A DNA stretch of 64,000 bases. Source: Oceanospirillum beijerinckii DSM 7166. Its GTDB lineage: Bacteria > Pseudomonadota > Gammaproteobacteria > Pseudomonadales > Halomonadaceae. Location: contig NZ_AULT01000016.1 of NCBI RefSeq assembly GCF_000422425.1, positions 1 through 64,000 of the forward strand. Direction: 5' to 3'. Below, piece after piece: positions 9,704 to 19,740 of this stretch; the first letter of the stretch is position 1, and the number at the start of each line of letters is the position of its first letter. The translations under genes and the position numbers were made by a program. The notes below the pieces were generated by a model. It searched no databases. It was given only the letters and a program-made list of their open reading frames with translations, and was not told the origin of the DNA.

Positions 9704-10204
9704 TTATTCGTCAGCAATAACTTCTGCAGATTCGATGATCACGTCTTCAGCGGGTACGTCCTGGTGACCGGCGCGGGAAGTGGTTTTTACTTCCTTGATC
9801 ATGTTCACTACGTCCATACCTTCAACAACTTTACCGAATACGCAGTAACCCCAGCCCTGCATGTTTTTACCGGTGTGGTTCAGGAAAGCGTTATCTGCAA
9901 CGTTGATAAAGAACTGAGCAGAGGCTGAATGAGGGTCCATAGTGCGAGCCATCGCCAGAGTGCCGGTGTCGTTAGACAGGCCGTTGTCTGCTTCATTTTC
10001 GATTGGGTCGCGTGTCTCTTTCTGGTTCATGCCTGGCTCAAAACCACCGCCCTGAACCATAAAACCGTTGATTACACGGTGGAAAATAGTGCCATTGTAG
10101 TGGCCGCTGGTTACGTACTCTTCGAAATTCTTAGCAGTAACCGGCGCTTTTTCGTAGTTCAGTTCAATTTTGATGTCGCCGTGATTGGTGTGTAGAACAA
10201 TCAT
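9704..10204 (-). CDS. ppiB: Peptidyl-prolyl cis-trans isomerase B (cyclophilin, cytoplasmic)
   Basis: This 166-residue protein lacks a signal peptide and starts [21 protein letters not shown]-like, as cytoplasmic PpiB does. Cyclophilin landmarks are present: [13 protein letters not shown], the [17 protein letters not shown] stretch, and [11 protein letters not shown] near the end. It catalyses proline isomerisation during folding. It is the first gene of the ppiB-lpxH unit and is divergent from glnS across a 482-bp region. The call is secure. Confidence 0.96.
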   Translation of the reverse strand: MIVLHTNHGDIKIELNYEKAPVTAKNFEEYVTSGHYNGTIFHRVINGFMVQGGGFEPGMNQKETRDPIENEADNGLSNDTGTLAMARTMDPHSASAQFFINVADNAFLNHTGKNMQGWGYCVFGKVVEGMDVVNMIKEVKTTSRAGHQDVPAEDVIIESAEVIADE

Positions 10205-10686
10205 TGTTTGCCCTTAATCTAAATCGTTAATGGTTTTAAGAGTACTATCCGTTACCTGACAAAATAAAAGTCGTTGAACGTTACTCTCTCTGGAAGCCAG
10301 AGAAGATACCGTCTCTCGCTCAGAAACTTTTATTTCGCTGCTTAAACAGGATGGCTTAATGACCAGCCGTCACGCTATAATACCGCTTTTGCGTGTTTGG
10401 CAAAAGAAAGGTGCATGAGAATTCAGCCTCAGGCACCTGAAAATTCACGCCAAATAGCCTTATGGAAAGGCATTTAAGGTCCCTCGCTTTTATACCTGAT
10501 ATTTTTATCTGATGAGTTGCCCTGTTCGTGGTTGTTAACGTTTCCGGGCTTAATGCTCTTTATTCACTATAGCGGTGCTACTCGCTGAAGCTATAGAGTA
10601 CAAGGGGTTCAGATAAAAGTTGCAGGGGAAGCGATAAGCCTGATGCCGCGACACTCACGCGATCATTTAGAGATTTGCCTAAGATT
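10205..10686. other. Divergent ppiB / glnS control region
   Basis: This 482-bp stretch separates the two start codons and must hold both promoters. I could not place either with confidence. A small hairpin (TCTCTGG, loop AAG, CCAGAGA at 10287-10303) is the only clear structure. No frame in it carries a family signature. The second half reads like an untranslated leader of glnS. Confidence 0.5.
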
Positions 10687-12369
10687 ATGAGCAATACCGA
10701 GACAACGGCCGCACCGAATTTTATTCGCAATATTATTGAAGAAGAACTAGCAAACGGTAAATACGAGCAGATCTGTACTCGTTTTCCACCTGAGCCTAAT
10801 GGTTACCTGCACGTAGGTCATGCTAAGTCGATCTGTTTGAACTTTGGTTTGGCGGAGCACTTTGGCGGTGCTTGTAATCTGCGTTTTGATGATACCAACC
10901 CAGAGAAAGAGAGCCAGGAATATATTGACTCTATCCAAGAGGATGTAAAATGGCTGGGCTTTAACTGGGCTGGCAAAGTGCGTTACACCTCTGAGTACTT
11001 TGATACCCTGTATGAATATGCTGTTGAGTTGATCAAAGCAGGTAAGGCCTACGTGTGCGAGTTGAACGCGGAACAGATGCGTGAGTACCGTGGTACGCTG
11101 ACCGAAGCGGGCAAAGACAGCCCGTTCCGTGATCGCTCTGTTGAAGAGAATTTGGATCAATTCGGGCGTATGCGTGCCGGTGAGTTTGACGACGGTGCTA
11201 AGGTACTGCGTGCCAAGATCGATATGAGCGCGCCAAACATCAATCTGCGTGATCCGATTTTGTACCGTATCCGTCGTGCTCATCACCATCAGACCGGTGA
11301 TAAGTGGTGCATCTATCCAAACTATGACTTTGCTCATGGTCAGTCTGATGCGATTGAAGGTATTACACACTCTATCTGTACACTGGAGTTTGAAGATCAC
11401 CGTCCTCTGTATAACTGGTTTATTGAAAACCTGCCTGTACCGGCTCAGCCTAAGCAGATCGAATTCTCTCGTCTGAACCTGAACTACACGGTAACCAGTA
11501 AGCGTAAACTGAAGCAGCTGGTAGACGAAAATCATGTGGCAGGTTGGGATGATCCGCGTATGCCGACTATTTCAGGTATGCGTCGTCGTGGTTATACGCC
11601 AAACTCTATTCGTAAGTTCTGCGATATGGTGGGTGTAACCCGTAGTGACGGTGTGGTTGATGTCGCTATGCTGTATCACGCGCTGCGTTCTGATCTGGAA
11701 GAGAATGCGCCGCGTGCGATGTGTGTGCTAGACCCGATTAAAGTAACTATCACTAACTATCCAGAAGATCAGGTAGAAGAGTACGTTGTACCTGCGCACC
11801 CTGCTCACGAAGAGATGGGTGAGCGTACCGTACCCTTCAGTCGCACTCTGCTGATCGAAGCGGAAGACTTTATGGAAGATGCGCCGAAGAAATTCTTCCG
11901 CCTGACTCAAGGTCGTGAAGTTCGCCTGCGTAACTCTTATGTGATCAAGTGTGAAAAAGTGATCAAGGACGAAAACGGTAAAGTAGTAGAGCTGCTGTGT
12001 ACCTATGATCCTGAGACGCTGGGCAAGAACCCGGAAGGTCGTAAGGTGAAAGGTGTGATTCACTGGGTATCTGAAGCTCATGCGGTACCGGCTGAAGTGC
12101 GTCTGTACGAAAACCTGTTTACCGATGAAAATCCAGATGGTCACAAAGACGCTAATTTCCTGGACTTTATCAATCCAGAATCTCTGACCGTCACCACCGG
12201 CTACTGTGAGCCAAGCCTGCTGACTGCAGTGGGTGAAGATAGCTTCCAGTTTGAGCGTATTGGTTACTTTGTAGCGGATCGTTATGATCACGGCGTTGAT
12301 GGCAAACTGGTATTTAACAAAACAGTAGGCCTGAAAGACAGCTGGGCCAAGATCCAGAAAAAGGGATAA
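10687..12369 (+). CDS. glnS: Glutaminyl-tRNA synthetase
   Basis: GlnS charges tRNA-Gln with glutamine. The class I signature is visible ([19 protein letters not shown], with the HIGH-type HVGH at 42-45), as is the KMSKS-type loop VTSKRKL. Length (560 residues) and C-terminal beta-barrel sequence match the gammaproteobacterial enzyme throughout. A TTG four codons upstream is possible, but ATG at 10687 gives MSNTETT, which aligns with the known N terminus, so it is preferred although its ribosome-binding site is weak. cysS follows after six bases, so the two synthetase genes form an operon. Confidence 0.97.
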   Translation: MSNTETTAAPNFIRNIIEEELANGKYEQICTRFPPEPNGYLHVGHAKSICLNFGLAEHFGGACNLRFDDTNPEKESQEYIDSIQEDVKWLGFNWAGKVRYTSEYFDTLYEYAVELIKAGKAYVCELNAEQMREYRGTLTEAGKDSPFRDRSVEENLDQFGRMRAGEFDDGAKVLRAKIDMSAPNINLRDPILYRIRRAHHHQTGDKWCIYPNYDFAHGQSDAIEGITHSICTLEFEDHRPLYNWFIENLPVPAQPKQIEFSRLNLNYTVTSKRKLKQLVDENHVAGWDDPRMPTISGMRRRGYTPNSIRKFCDMVGVTRSDGVVDVAMLYHALRSDLEENAPRAMCVLDPIKVTITNYPEDQVEEYVVPAHPAHEEMGERTVPFSRTLLIEAEDFMEDAPKKFFRLTQGREVRLRNSYVIKCEKVIKDENGKVVELLCTYDPETLGKNPEGRKVKGVIHWVSEAHAVPAEVRLYENLFTDENPDGHKDANFLDFINPESLTVTTGYCEPSLLTAVGEDSFQFERIGYFVADRYDHGVDGKLVFNKTVGLKDSWAKIQKKG

Positions 12370-12375
12370 CAGGGT

Positions 12376-13761
12376 ATGTTGCAGATCTACAATACAATGA
12401 CGCGTAAAAAAGAAGTCTTTACGCCAATTGAAGAAAACAAGATCAAGATGTATGTGTGCGGTATCACCGTATACGACCTGTGTCATATTGGTCATGCCCG
12501 CGTTATGGTTGGCTTTGATATGATCACCCGCTATCTGCGTCATCGTGGTTATGATGTAACTTACGTGCGTAATATCACCGATGTGGACGACAAAATTATC
12601 CGTCGTGCCAATGAGAATGGTGAGCGCGTGGATGAACTGACCGAGCGTATGATTCAGGCGATGCATGATGATGAAGATCGCCTGGGCGTGCTGCGTCCTG
12701 ATCTGGAGCCTCGTGCGACTCACCACATTGGTGATATCGTCGATATGGTTCAGACGCTGGTTGAGAAGGGTTTTGCCTATCCAGCAGATAACGGTGATGT
12801 CTATTATCGCGTTAATAAGTTTGCTGACTACGGCAAGCTGACCAATCGTAATCTGGAAGAGATGCAGGCTGGCGCCCGTATTGATGTAGAAGATGCGAAA
12901 GAAAACCCAATGGACTTCGTGCTGTGGAAATCAGCTAAAGAAGATGAGGTCAGCTGGGATTCCCCTTGGGGTCCAGGTCGTCCGGGTTGGCATATCGAGT
13001 GTTCAGCGATGTCTACTTGCTGCTTGGGTAATAATTTCGACATTCATGGTGGCGGCCCGGATCTGCCGTTCCCGCACCATGAAAACGAGATTGCTCAGTC
13101 TGAAGCGGCTACTGGCGAGAAATATGCCAATACCTGGATGCACGCTGGTGCGGTGCGCGTGGATCAGGAGAAGATGTCCAAGTCTCTGGGGAACTTCTTC
13201 ACTATTCGAGATGTGCTGGAAAAATACAATCCAGAGGTGATTCGTTACTTCCTGTTGTCCAGCCACTACCGTAGCCCGATTAACTACTCTGAAGATGGTC
13301 TGAAATCAGCCCGTCAATCGCTGGAGCGTTTCTATACTGCGTTGCAGGGTGTTGATGCTGTTGAAGTGCCTGCTGAAGGTGAGTGGGTTGAGCGCTTTAA
13401 AGCCGCAATGGATGATGACTTCAATACTGCAGAGGCGTTTGCGGTGCTGTTTGACTTGGCTAAACAGCTGAATATCGCTAAGAAAGAAGGTGATACTGAG
13501 CAGGCGGGTCAGCTGGCTGGTTATCTGAAGCTGTTTGGTGATGTGCTGGGTCTGTTCAACCAGGATGCGGATAGCTTCCTGAAAGGTGAGCCTGCGGCGG
13601 ATGGCTTGAGTGAAGGTGATATTGAAGCTCAGATTGAAGCCCGTAACCAGGCACGTAAGAATAAAGATTTTGCCGAGTCTGATCGCATTCGTGATGAACT
13701 GGCTGCGCAAGGTATTATTCTGAAAGACTCTCGCGAAGGTACCAGTTGGGTGCGTGAGTAA
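12376..13761 (+). CDS. cysS: Cysteinyl-tRNA synthetase
   Basis: CysS charges tRNA-Cys. The 461-residue class I enzyme has CGITVYDLCHIGHAR with HIGH at 37-40, the zinc-site cysteine and histidines (IECSAMS, and the HHENEIAQSEA segment) and KMSKS from residue 266. The coiled C-terminal anticodon region is complete. It is the second gene of the glnS-cysS operon and is followed by a strong terminator. Confidence 0.98.
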   Translation: MLQIYNTMTRKKEVFTPIEENKIKMYVCGITVYDLCHIGHARVMVGFDMITRYLRHRGYDVTYVRNITDVDDKIIRRANENGERVDELTERMIQAMHDDEDRLGVLRPDLEPRATHHIGDIVDMVQTLVEKGFAYPADNGDVYYRVNKFADYGKLTNRNLEEMQAGARIDVEDAKENPMDFVLWKSAKEDEVSWDSPWGPGRPGWHIECSAMSTCCLGNNFDIHGGGPDLPFPHHENEIAQSEAATGEKYANTWMHAGAVRVDQEKMSKSLGNFFTIRDVLEKYNPEVIRYFLLSSHYRSPINYSEDGLKSARQSLERFYTALQGVDAVEVPAEGEWVERFKAAMDDDFNTAEAFAVLFDLAKQLNIAKKEGDTEQAGQLAGYLKLFGDVLGLFNQDADSFLKGEPAADGLSEGDIEAQIEARNQARKNKDFAESDRIRDELAAQGIILKDSREGTSWVRE

Positions 13762-13781
13762 TGAGTCGATAAAGCGAGAAT

Positions 13782-13813
13782 AAAAAAGGGTGCCAAGTTG
13801 GCGCCCTTTTTTT
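13782..13813 (+). terminator. Rho-independent terminator of glnS-cysS
   Basis: AGGGTGCC and GGCGCCCT (one G-T pair) flank a 5-base loop and run into seven Ts. It lies 20 bases past the cysS stop and, having an A-run on its left, could also act on the minus strand for folD. Confidence 0.9.
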
Positions 13814-13869
13814 ATGGCTTTTAAAATTCTAACAGCCTGATAAAACCTGTAAGTCTTTAATAAGCCAGA

Positions 13870-14727
13870 TCAGTTTTTATCGTGGTTCTCTGCTGCTTGC
13901 AGTGTATTTTCCAGTAGAGCTGCACGGGTCATAGGGCCAACGCCGCCCGGAACTGGTGTGATCCAGCCGGCACGTTCCGCAGCAGGTTCGAACTCAATGT
14001 CGCCAACCAGTTTGCCGTTGTCCAGACGGTTGATACCTACATCAATAACAATTGCGCCATCTTTGATCCATTCGCCTTTTACGATGCCTGGTTTGCCGAC
14101 TGCCACAACTACTATGTCGGCATCTGCCAGCTCCCCTGGTAGATCCTTGGTAAAACGGTGAGTAACCGTTACCGTACAGCCAGCCAGTAACAGCTCCATT
14201 GCCATAGGGCGGCCTACAATATTGGAAGCACCTACGATGGTGGCTTTTTTGCCGCGAATCTCTTCGCCGGTGCTTTCCAGTAGGGTCATAATGCCTTTGG
14301 GTGTACAAGGGCGCAGTGCTGGTAAGCGTTGAGCAAGGCGGCCAATGTTATACGGGTGGAAGCCGTCAACATCTTTGTGGGGTTCGATACGCTCTAAAAT
14401 TAAGTCGGAATCCAAGTGTGCTGGCAATGGTAGCTGAACCAGAATGCCATCTACTTCCGGGTTGGCATTCAGTTCGTCGACCAGACCTAATAGCTGTTCC
14501 TGAGTGGTAGTTTCATCCAGGTCGTATGAAAAGGACTTGAAGCCTGCTTTTTCACAGTCCGCTTTCTTATTGCGTACATACACTTCAGAAGCGGGGTCGT
14601 TACCGACCAGAACAACTGCCAGGCCGGGGATACGTTGACCGTTGGCGATACGCTGTTCTACTGCTTTGGATACTTTATCACGCACATTAAGTGCAATCTG
14701 CTTGCCATCAATGATATTGGCGCTCAT
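13870..14727 (-). CDS. folD: Methylenetetrahydrofolate dehydrogenase / methenyltetrahydrofolate cyclohydrolase
   Basis: FolD interconverts 5,10-methylene-, methenyl- and 10-formyl-THF. The 285-residue protein has the catalytic Tyr50 and Lys54 ([12 protein letters not shown]), [18 protein letters not shown], the NADP-binding GASNIVGRP and [14 protein letters not shown] 12 codons upstream keeps the frame open, but the ATG at 14727 gives the usual [10 protein letters not shown] terminus and is preferred. The folate C1 pool it serves links it to purU and sarcosine oxidase elsewhere in the window. Confidence 0.97.
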   Translation of the reverse strand: MSANIIDGKQIALNVRDKVSKAVEQRIANGQRIPGLAVVLVGNDPASEVYVRNKKADCEKAGFKSFSYDLDETTTQEQLLGLVDELNANPEVDGILVQLPLPAHLDSDLILERIEPHKDVDGFHPYNIGRLAQRLPALRPCTPKGIMTLLESTGEEIRGKKATIVGASNIVGRPMAMELLLAGCTVTVTHRFTKDLPGELADADIVVVAVGKPGIVKGEWIKDGAIVIDVGINRLDNGKLVGDIEFEPAAERAGWITPVPGGVGPMTRAALLENTLQAAENHDKN

Positions 14728-14857
14728 GTTTTGGGGGTGCTCCTGCCGAGACTTGGGTAACAAGGGTTATATTGTCGCACGATGTGCTGCCAGGGGGAAT
14801 ATTCAGGTTAACGCCTTGTATCTAAATGGAAAAATTAGAAATATTTTAAAAATAGTG

Positions 14858-14886
14858 TTGACCTGCCGAAATAGTATCTATAGAAT
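14858..14886 (+). promoter_or_regulatory. sigma70 promoter of the tRNA cluster
   Basis: TTGACC and TAGAAT are separated by 17 bases and followed by the GC-rich discriminator GCGTCGCC, as in stringently controlled stable-RNA promoters. The first tRNA starts 52 bases after the -10 box. Confidence 0.8.
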
Positions 14887-14937
14887 GCGTCGCCATGTTG
14901 AGGCAGCAGAGTTAAGCTGTTTTGACTAGCAAGTTTT

Positions 14938-15014
14938 CGGGATATAGCGCAGTCTGGTAGCGCGCCTGCTTTGGGAGCAGGATGTCGGGGGTTCGAATCC
15001 CTCTATCCCGACCA
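14938..15014 (+). tRNA. tRNA-Pro (TGG), copy 1
   Basis: A 77-nt cloverleaf with a CGGGATA/TATCCCG acceptor stem, TGG anticodon (loop TTTGGGA), standard GTTCGAATC T-arm and encoded CCA. It is the first gene of the cluster. Three further copies at 15240, 15486 and 15733 are identical to it. Confidence 0.97.
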
Positions 15015-15027
15015 CTGGACTTGTAAA

Positions 15028-15104
15028 GCGCCTATAGCTCAACCGGATAGAGCAACGGCCTTCTAAGCCGTAGGTTGCAGGTTCGAGTCCTGCTGGGCGC
15101 GCCA
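15028..15104 (+). tRNA. tRNA-Arg (TCT)
   Basis: A 77-nt cloverleaf with acceptor GCGCCTA/TGGGCGC, anticodon loop CTTCTAA (TCT, reading AGA/AGG), GTTCGAGTC T-arm and encoded CCA. It is single-copy in the cluster and lies between the first tRNA-Pro and the first tRNA-His. Confidence 0.96.
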
Positions 15105-15126
15105 TAAGTGTCTGGTGTGGGTTTGT

Positions 15127-15203
15127 GGTGAGCGTAGCTCAGTTGGTAGAGCCCCGGATTGTGATTCCGGTTGTCGTGGGTTCGAGCCCCATCGTTCACC
15201 CCA
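15127..15203 (+). tRNA. tRNA-His (GTG), copy 1
   Basis: The cloverleaf GTGAGCG/CGTTCAC has the GTG anticodon (loop TTGTGAT). The extra G at -1 and C at 73 are the identity pair for histidyl-tRNA synthetase. CCA is encoded. This copy starts the repeated His-Pro series. Confidence 0.96.
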
Positions 15204-15239
15204 TTTTTTCTTGCTGGTATATTGTTTGAGTGTGTTTTT

Positions 15240-15316
15240 CGGGATATAGCGCAGTCTGGTAGCGCGCCTGCTTTGGGAGCAGGATGTCGGGGGTTCGAAT
15301 CCCTCTATCCCGACCA
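15240..15316 (+). tRNA. tRNA-Pro (TGG), copy 2
   Basis: Identical over 77 nt to the first tRNA-Pro, including CCA. It is part of the alternating His-Pro series. Confidence 0.97.
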
Positions 15317-15377
15317 TTTGATCGGCAATCTTTTTGTTTGTTGGTTATGATGTTAGTTGTGCCTGTAAGGCGTTAGT

Positions 15378-15454
15378 GGTGAGCGTAGCTCAGTTGGTAG
15401 AGTCCCGGATTGTGATTCCGGTTGTCGTGGGTTCGAGCCCCATCGTTCACCCCA
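15378..15454 (+). tRNA. tRNA-His (GTG), copy 2, with a D-stem variant
   Basis: Identical to the other two tRNA-His genes except one C to T change at the end of the D-stem (GAGC becomes GAGT). The G10-C25 pair becomes a G-U wobble, so the fold should remain workable. CCA is encoded. Confidence 0.95.
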
Positions 15455-15485
15455 TCTTGCCTTGCATTTGCTTTATGTAGTATAT

Positions 15486-15562
15486 CGGGATATAGCGCAG
15501 TCTGGTAGCGCGCCTGCTTTGGGAGCAGGATGTCGGGGGTTCGAATCCCTCTATCCCGACCA
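15486..15562 (+). tRNA. tRNA-Pro (TGG), copy 3
   Basis: Identical over 77 nt to the first tRNA-Pro, including CCA. Confidence 0.97.
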
Positions 15563-15627
15563 TTTAATCAGCAATCTTTTTGTTTGTTGGTTATGGTGTT
15601 TTTTGATTGTGCCTGTAAGGCGTTAGT

Positions 15628-15704
15628 GGTGAGCGTAGCTCAGTTGGTAGAGCCCCGGATTGTGATTCCGGTTGTCGTGGGTTCGAGCCCCATCGTTCAC
15701 CCCA
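15628..15704 (+). tRNA. tRNA-His (GTG), copy 3
   Basis: Identical to tRNA-His copy 1. The spacer before it, containing GCCTGTAAGGCGTTAGT, closely matches the spacer before copy 2, showing that the unit was duplicated with its flanks. Confidence 0.96.
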
Positions 15705-15732
15705 TATTACTTTTTTGCTTTATGTAGTATAT

Positions 15733-15809
15733 CGGGATATAGCGCAGTCTGGTAGCGCGCCTGCTTTGGGAGCAGGATGTCGGGGGTTCGAATCCCTCTA
15801 TCCCGACCA
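15733..15809 (+). tRNA. tRNA-Pro (TGG), copy 4
   Basis: Identical over 77 nt to the first tRNA-Pro. It is the last gene of the cluster. The 289 bases that follow, up to tig, are T-rich without a clear hairpin terminator and should contain the tig promoter, which I could not pinpoint. Confidence 0.97.
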
Positions 15810-16098
15810 CTTAATTTTTGGTTTTTCTTCTTGTTTTTCCTTTCTCGTCTTTCTCGTCTTTTTATCTTTAAGTACTTTTGTTCTATTGTAGCTTGAGTCG
15901 CTTTCGAATTTACCCTTTATTTTTCAGTGTATTGCTTTGTATTGTTCGAAAAACAACCATTTGGTTCAGTTTTGGTTTTTTTCTTAACAAACAAGTGTCT
16001 TGTGGGTGCATAACCGCTTGCTTGCGGCTCTATCTACTCTTAAAATCTATTTCTTTCAGCTTACAAAAGAAGCATTAAAAGTATTACGAGGATTTTTC

Positions 16099-17433
16099 AT
16101 GCAAGTTTCCGTTGAAACGACTTCTGGTCTTGAGCGTCGCGTCACAATTCAGGTGCCAGCAGCGCAGGTTGATAACGCAGTTGAAGAGCGTCTGAAGCAG
16201 ACTGCAAAAAGCGCACGTATCAACGGCTTCCGTCGTGGCAAGGTGCCAATGAGCTATGTGCGTCGTCAGTTTGGTGCTGATGTTCGTGCTGAAGTTGTTT
16301 CAGAAGTTGTGCGTACTCAGTACGTTGAAGCGATTACTAAGGAAGAACTGAATCCAGCCGGTTTCCCTGAGATCGAACCTAAAGTAAACGAAACAGGTAA
16401 AGATCTGGAGTTTGTTGCAACTCTGGAAGTTTACCCGGAGGTTGAAGTAGGCTCTCTGAGTGATCTGACTGTAGAAAAGCCAGCGGCCAGCGTAACTGAT
16501 GAAGACCTGGATAAGATGATCGATGTTCTGCGTGAACAACAAACATCTTGGGTTGAAGTTGAGCGTGAAGCCGCAGAGCAGGATCAGGTAAATATTGACT
16601 TTGAAGGTTTCATCGATGGTGAAGCATTTGAAGGTGGTAAAGCAGAAGGTTATGACCTGGGTCTGTCTTCCGGCACCTTTATTCCTGGTTTTGAAGCTCA
16701 GCTGGTAGGTACTAAAGCGGGTGAAGAGAAAGACGTTAATGTTGCTTTCCCGGAAGATTACCAGGCTGAACAGCTGAAAGGCAAAGATGCAGTATTCAAA
16801 GTGAAAGTGAATAAAGTATCTGAGAAACAGCTGCCTGAGCTGAATGATGAGTTCTTCGCTAAGTACGGTGTTGAAGAAGGTGGTGTTGAAGCGTTCCGTG
16901 CCGATGTTAAGAAAAACATGGAGCGTGAGCTGGAACAAACCATCAAAAACAAAGTAAAAGAGCAAGTTGTTGATGCGCTGGTTAAGGGTAACGAGTTCGA
17001 CGTACCTAAAGCCCTGATCAGCAATGAGATCGATGCTCTGCGTCAGCAAGCGGTTCAGCAGTTTGGTGGTCCATCTAACTTTGATGCGTCACAACTGCCT
17101 GCAGAACTGTTCCAGGAGCAAGCTGAGAAGCGCGTTAAACTGGGTCTGCTGATGGCTTCCGTTGTTGAAGCGAAAGAACTGAAGGCGGATGAAGCCGCTC
17201 TGCGTGCATACGTAGAGAAGCTGGCTGAGTCTTACCAGGACCCAGATGAAGTTGTTGATTACTACATGAGCAACGACCAGATGCGTCAGCAGCTGGAATC
17301 TGCAGTGCTGGAAGAGCTGGTAGTTGAAAACCTGCTGGCAGAAGCTACTGTAAATGACGTTGAAGTGTCTTACGATGATGCGATCAAGCCTGCAGCTCCA
17401 CAGCAGGAAGAAGCAGAAGAAGCGGCTGAGTAA
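16099..17433 (+). CDS. tig: Trigger factor, ribosome-associated chaperone
   Basis: Trigger factor binds near the ribosomal exit tunnel and shields nascent chains. The 444-residue protein shows the N-terminal ribosome-docking signature GFRRGKVP at 43-50, a central FKBP-type PPIase domain (about 155-245) and a long helical C-terminal chaperone region ending in an acidic tail. The frame is open upstream to 16000, but ATG at 16099 is chosen because ACGAGGA sits six bases before it and the product then begins MQVSVETTSGLERRV as the family does. It is the first gene of the conserved tig-clpP-clpX-lon-hupB-ppiD order. Confidence 0.98.
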   Translation: MQVSVETTSGLERRVTIQVPAAQVDNAVEERLKQTAKSARINGFRRGKVPMSYVRRQFGADVRAEVVSEVVRTQYVEAITKEELNPAGFPEIEPKVNETGKDLEFVATLEVYPEVEVGSLSDLTVEKPAASVTDEDLDKMIDVLREQQTSWVEVEREAAEQDQVNIDFEGFIDGEAFEGGKAEGYDLGLSSGTFIPGFEAQLVGTKAGEEKDVNVAFPEDYQAEQLKGKDAVFKVKVNKVSEKQLPELNDEFFAKYGVEEGGVEAFRADVKKNMERELEQTIKNKVKEQVVDALVKGNEFDVPKALISNEIDALRQQAVQQFGGPSNFDASQLPAELFQEQAEKRVKLGLLMASVVEAKELKADEAALRAYVEKLAESYQDPDEVVDYYMSNDQMRQQLESAVLEELVVENLLAEATVNDVEVSYDDAIKPAAPQQEEAEEAAE

Positions 17434-17453
17434 TTTAACTCTTTGACGTCTTC

Positions 17454-17488
17454 ATGGCCTGACCTCTATTATGGGGTCAGGCATTTTT
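17454..17488 (+). terminator. Terminator between tig and clpP
   Basis: GCCTGACC at 17457-17464 and GGTCAGGC at 17475-17482 form an 8-bp stem followed by ATTTTT. It probably ends most tig transcripts, so clpP may have its own promoter or depend on read-through. Confidence 0.75.
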
Positions 17489-17505
17489 ACTAAGGGAATA
17501 TGCAT

Positions 17506-18129
17506 ATGAGCAATCCATTTGAGATCATGAACGCGGGCTTAGTCCCTATGGTGGTTGAACAATCATCACGTGGCGAGCGTGCGTATGATATCTACTCCCG
17601 TCTATTAAAAGAGCGAGTGATCTTTCTGGTAGGCCCGGTTGAAGATCATATGGCCAACCTGGTAGTGGCTCAGTTGCTGTTTTTGGAATCGGAGAATCCG
17701 GATAAGGATGTTCACCTGTACATCAATTCTCCGGGTGGTTCCGTGACTGCGGGTATGTCCATCTACGATACCATGCAGTTTATTAAGCCTGATGTCAGCA
17801 CCATGTGTATCGGTCAGGCGGCCAGTATGGGGGCATTGTTGCTCTCTGGTGGTGCAGCAGGTAAGCGTTACTGCCTGCCTCATTCACGTATGATGATTCA
17901 CCAGCCGCTGGGTGGTTTCCAGGGGCAAGCGAGTGATATTGAGATCCACACTCGCGAAATTTTGACAATTCGAGAAAAACTGAACAAAGTATTGTCTCAC
18001 CATACAGGCAAGCCGATTGAAGAGATTGCCCGTGATACTGACCGTGATAACTTTATGGACGGTGAGACAGCGGTTGAGTATGGTCTGATTGATAAAGTAC
18101 TTGATCAGCGCGCCATGGGCGGCGAATAA
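17506..18129 (+). CDS. clpP: ATP-dependent Clp protease proteolytic subunit
   Basis: ClpP forms the barrel-shaped serine peptidase that degrades proteins fed by ClpX. The 207-residue product has the catalytic triad Ser107 ([11 protein letters not shown]), His132 (RMMIHQP) and Asp181 (RDTDRDNFM), at the usual spacings. Two start codons are close together. ATG at 17506 is chosen over 17500 because AAGGGA lies eight bases before it. clpX follows after 144 bp on the same strand. Confidence 0.98.
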   Translation: MSNPFEIMNAGLVPMVVEQSSRGERAYDIYSRLLKERVIFLVGPVEDHMANLVVAQLLFLESENPDKDVHLYINSPGGSVTAGMSIYDTMQFIKPDVSTMCIGQAASMGALLLSGGAAGKRYCLPHSRMMIHQPLGGFQGQASDIEIHTREILTIREKLNKVLSHHTGKPIEEIARDTDRDNFMDGETAVEYGLIDKVLDQRAMGGE

Positions 18130-18273
18130 GTCCAAATTGTTGTTTAGGGTAATACGCACAAATCGCTGCAGCTGACCCTGAATAGTGAACAGGGGTTGGT
18201 AGCAGCGGTTGCTGTAATTGGCCTTGAAATTTGTAAAGTGGCAATAGCTACCGTAAGTGAACTGAGGTAACGA

Positions 18274-19560
18274 ATGGGCCATCAAAATGATTCTGGTAAT
18301 GACGGCGGCAAGCTGCTGTATTGTTCGTTTTGTGGAAAAAACCAGAACGAAGTACGTAAACTGATTGCCGGTCCTTCTGTTTATATCTGTGATGAATGTG
18401 TTGACCTGTGTAACGATATCATTCGCGAAGAAGTAACAGAGAGTACGACCGAAGAAGACGGTGATCGTCTGCCTGTGCCTAAAGAGATTCGTAGCACTCT
18501 TGATGAGTATGTTATTGGGCAGCCGAAGGCAAAAATGACATTGGCGGTAGCGGTCTATAACCACTACAAGCGCCTGAAGCACGGTGCTACTCAGAAAGGA
18601 AGTGTCGAGCTTGGTAAGAGTAATATTCTGTTAATTGGTCCTACGGGTAGCGGTAAAACATTGCTGGCAGAAACGCTGGCTCGTATGTTGAACGTTCCTT
18701 TCACCATTGCTGATGCTACCACGCTGACCGAAGCCGGTTATGTGGGCGAAGATGTTGAAAACATTATTCAGAAGCTACTGCAGAAATGCGATTACGATGT
18801 AGAGAAAGCTCAGCGAGGCATAGTGTATATTGATGAGATCGATAAGATCTCCCGTAAGTCTGATAACCCATCAATCACCCGGGATGTATCCGGTGAGGGT
18901 GTTCAGCAGGCACTGTTGAAACTGATTGAGGGTACGGTTGCATCGGTTCCGCCGCAAGGTGGCCGCAAGCATCCTCAGCAGGAGTTCCTGCAAGTAGATA
19001 CGTCTAATATTCTGTTTATCTGTGGCGGTGCGTTTGCTGGCCTGGAAAAAGTAATTCAGGATCGCTCATCAAAAGGTGGTATTGGTTTCTCCGCCGAAGT
19101 GAAGAGCAAGGATATTGAAGCAACAGTGGGTCAAACCCTACAGGATGTTGAGCCGGAAGATCTGGTGAAATTTGGTCTGATTCCTGAGTTTGTTGGCCGT
19201 CTGCCCGTTGTGGCAACCTTGCAGGAGCTGGATGAAGAAGCGCTGGTTAAGATTCTGAAAGAGCCTAAAAATGCGCTAACCAAGCAGTATGCCCGTTTGT
19301 TTGAGATGGAAGAGGTTGAACTGGAATTCCGTGATGAAGCTTTGCAGGCTGTAGCCCGTAAGGCGATGGAGCGTAAGACGGGTGCACGTGGTCTGCGTTC
19401 TATCATGGAGTCAGTGTTGCTGCCAACCATGTATGACATTCCTTCCGAAGAGGGTATCTCCAAGGTTGTGGTTGATGAGAATGTAATCAGCGGAGAGTCT
19501 GAACCTCTGCTAATCTATTCCAATGACCAAACTGACTTAGCGTCAGGTGACCAAGGGTAG
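18274..19560 (+). CDS. clpX: ATP-dependent Clp protease ATP-binding subunit ClpX
   Basis: ClpX unfolds substrates and delivers them to ClpP. The 428-residue AAA+ protein begins with the C4 zinc-binding dimerisation domain ([14 protein letters not shown], then CDECVDLC). The Walker A motif GPTGSGKT is at about 123-130, Walker B is in VYIDEIDKI, and the sensor and C-terminal small domain follow. The RKTGARGLR segment is conserved. It is preceded by a good GAGG site and followed by a strong terminator. Confidence 0.98.
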   Translation: MGHQNDSGNDGGKLLYCSFCGKNQNEVRKLIAGPSVYICDECVDLCNDIIREEVTESTTEEDGDRLPVPKEIRSTLDEYVIGQPKAKMTLAVAVYNHYKRLKHGATQKGSVELGKSNILLIGPTGSGKTLLAETLARMLNVPFTIADATTLTEAGYVGEDVENIIQKLLQKCDYDVEKAQRGIVYIDEIDKISRKSDNPSITRDVSGEGVQQALLKLIEGTVASVPPQGGRKHPQQEFLQVDTSNILFICGGAFAGLEKVIQDRSSKGGIGFSAEVKSKDIEATVGQTLQDVEPEDLVKFGLIPEFVGRLPVVATLQELDEEALVKILKEPKNALTKQYARLFEMEEVELEFRDEALQAVARKAMERKTGARGLRSIMESVLLPTMYDIPSEEGISKVVVDENVISGESEPLLIYSNDQTDLASGDQG

Positions 19561-19572
19561 TATCTTCTGTAT

Positions 19573-19601
19573 AAAAAGGCCCCCTGTGGGCCTTTTTTTT
19601 T
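19573..19601 (+). terminator. Terminator of clpX
   Basis: AAAGGCCC and GGGCCTTT pair around a short loop and run into nine Ts, 13 bases after the clpX stop. Confidence 0.93.
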
Positions 19602-19649
19602 ATCTGATTAGTACGTTTAGTGATATTAATTTTTTTGTAATAACAAAGG

Positions 19650-19675
19650 GTTGTAAAAGGCAAATTAACCCCAAC
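19650..19675 (+). promoter_or_regulatory. Possible heat-shock (sigma32-type) promoter before lon
   Basis: GTTGTAAA is followed after 11 bases by CCCCAAC, resembling the sigma32 pattern (CTTGAAA, then CCCCAT). It sits about 65 bp before the lon start, where E. coli lon also has a heat-shock promoter. Both boxes carry mismatches. Confidence 0.4.
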
Positions 19676-19740
19676 GTTACAAGAAAAGTATTTCAGGTAC
19701 TGGATTGGCCAGTCCTTCCAAGGTTAGAGGTGGTTCTGCT

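Noticed and set aside
15063-15317. Minus-strand frame across the tRNA cluster
   Set aside because: It encodes only the reverse of tRNA genes, a known source of false protein annotations.
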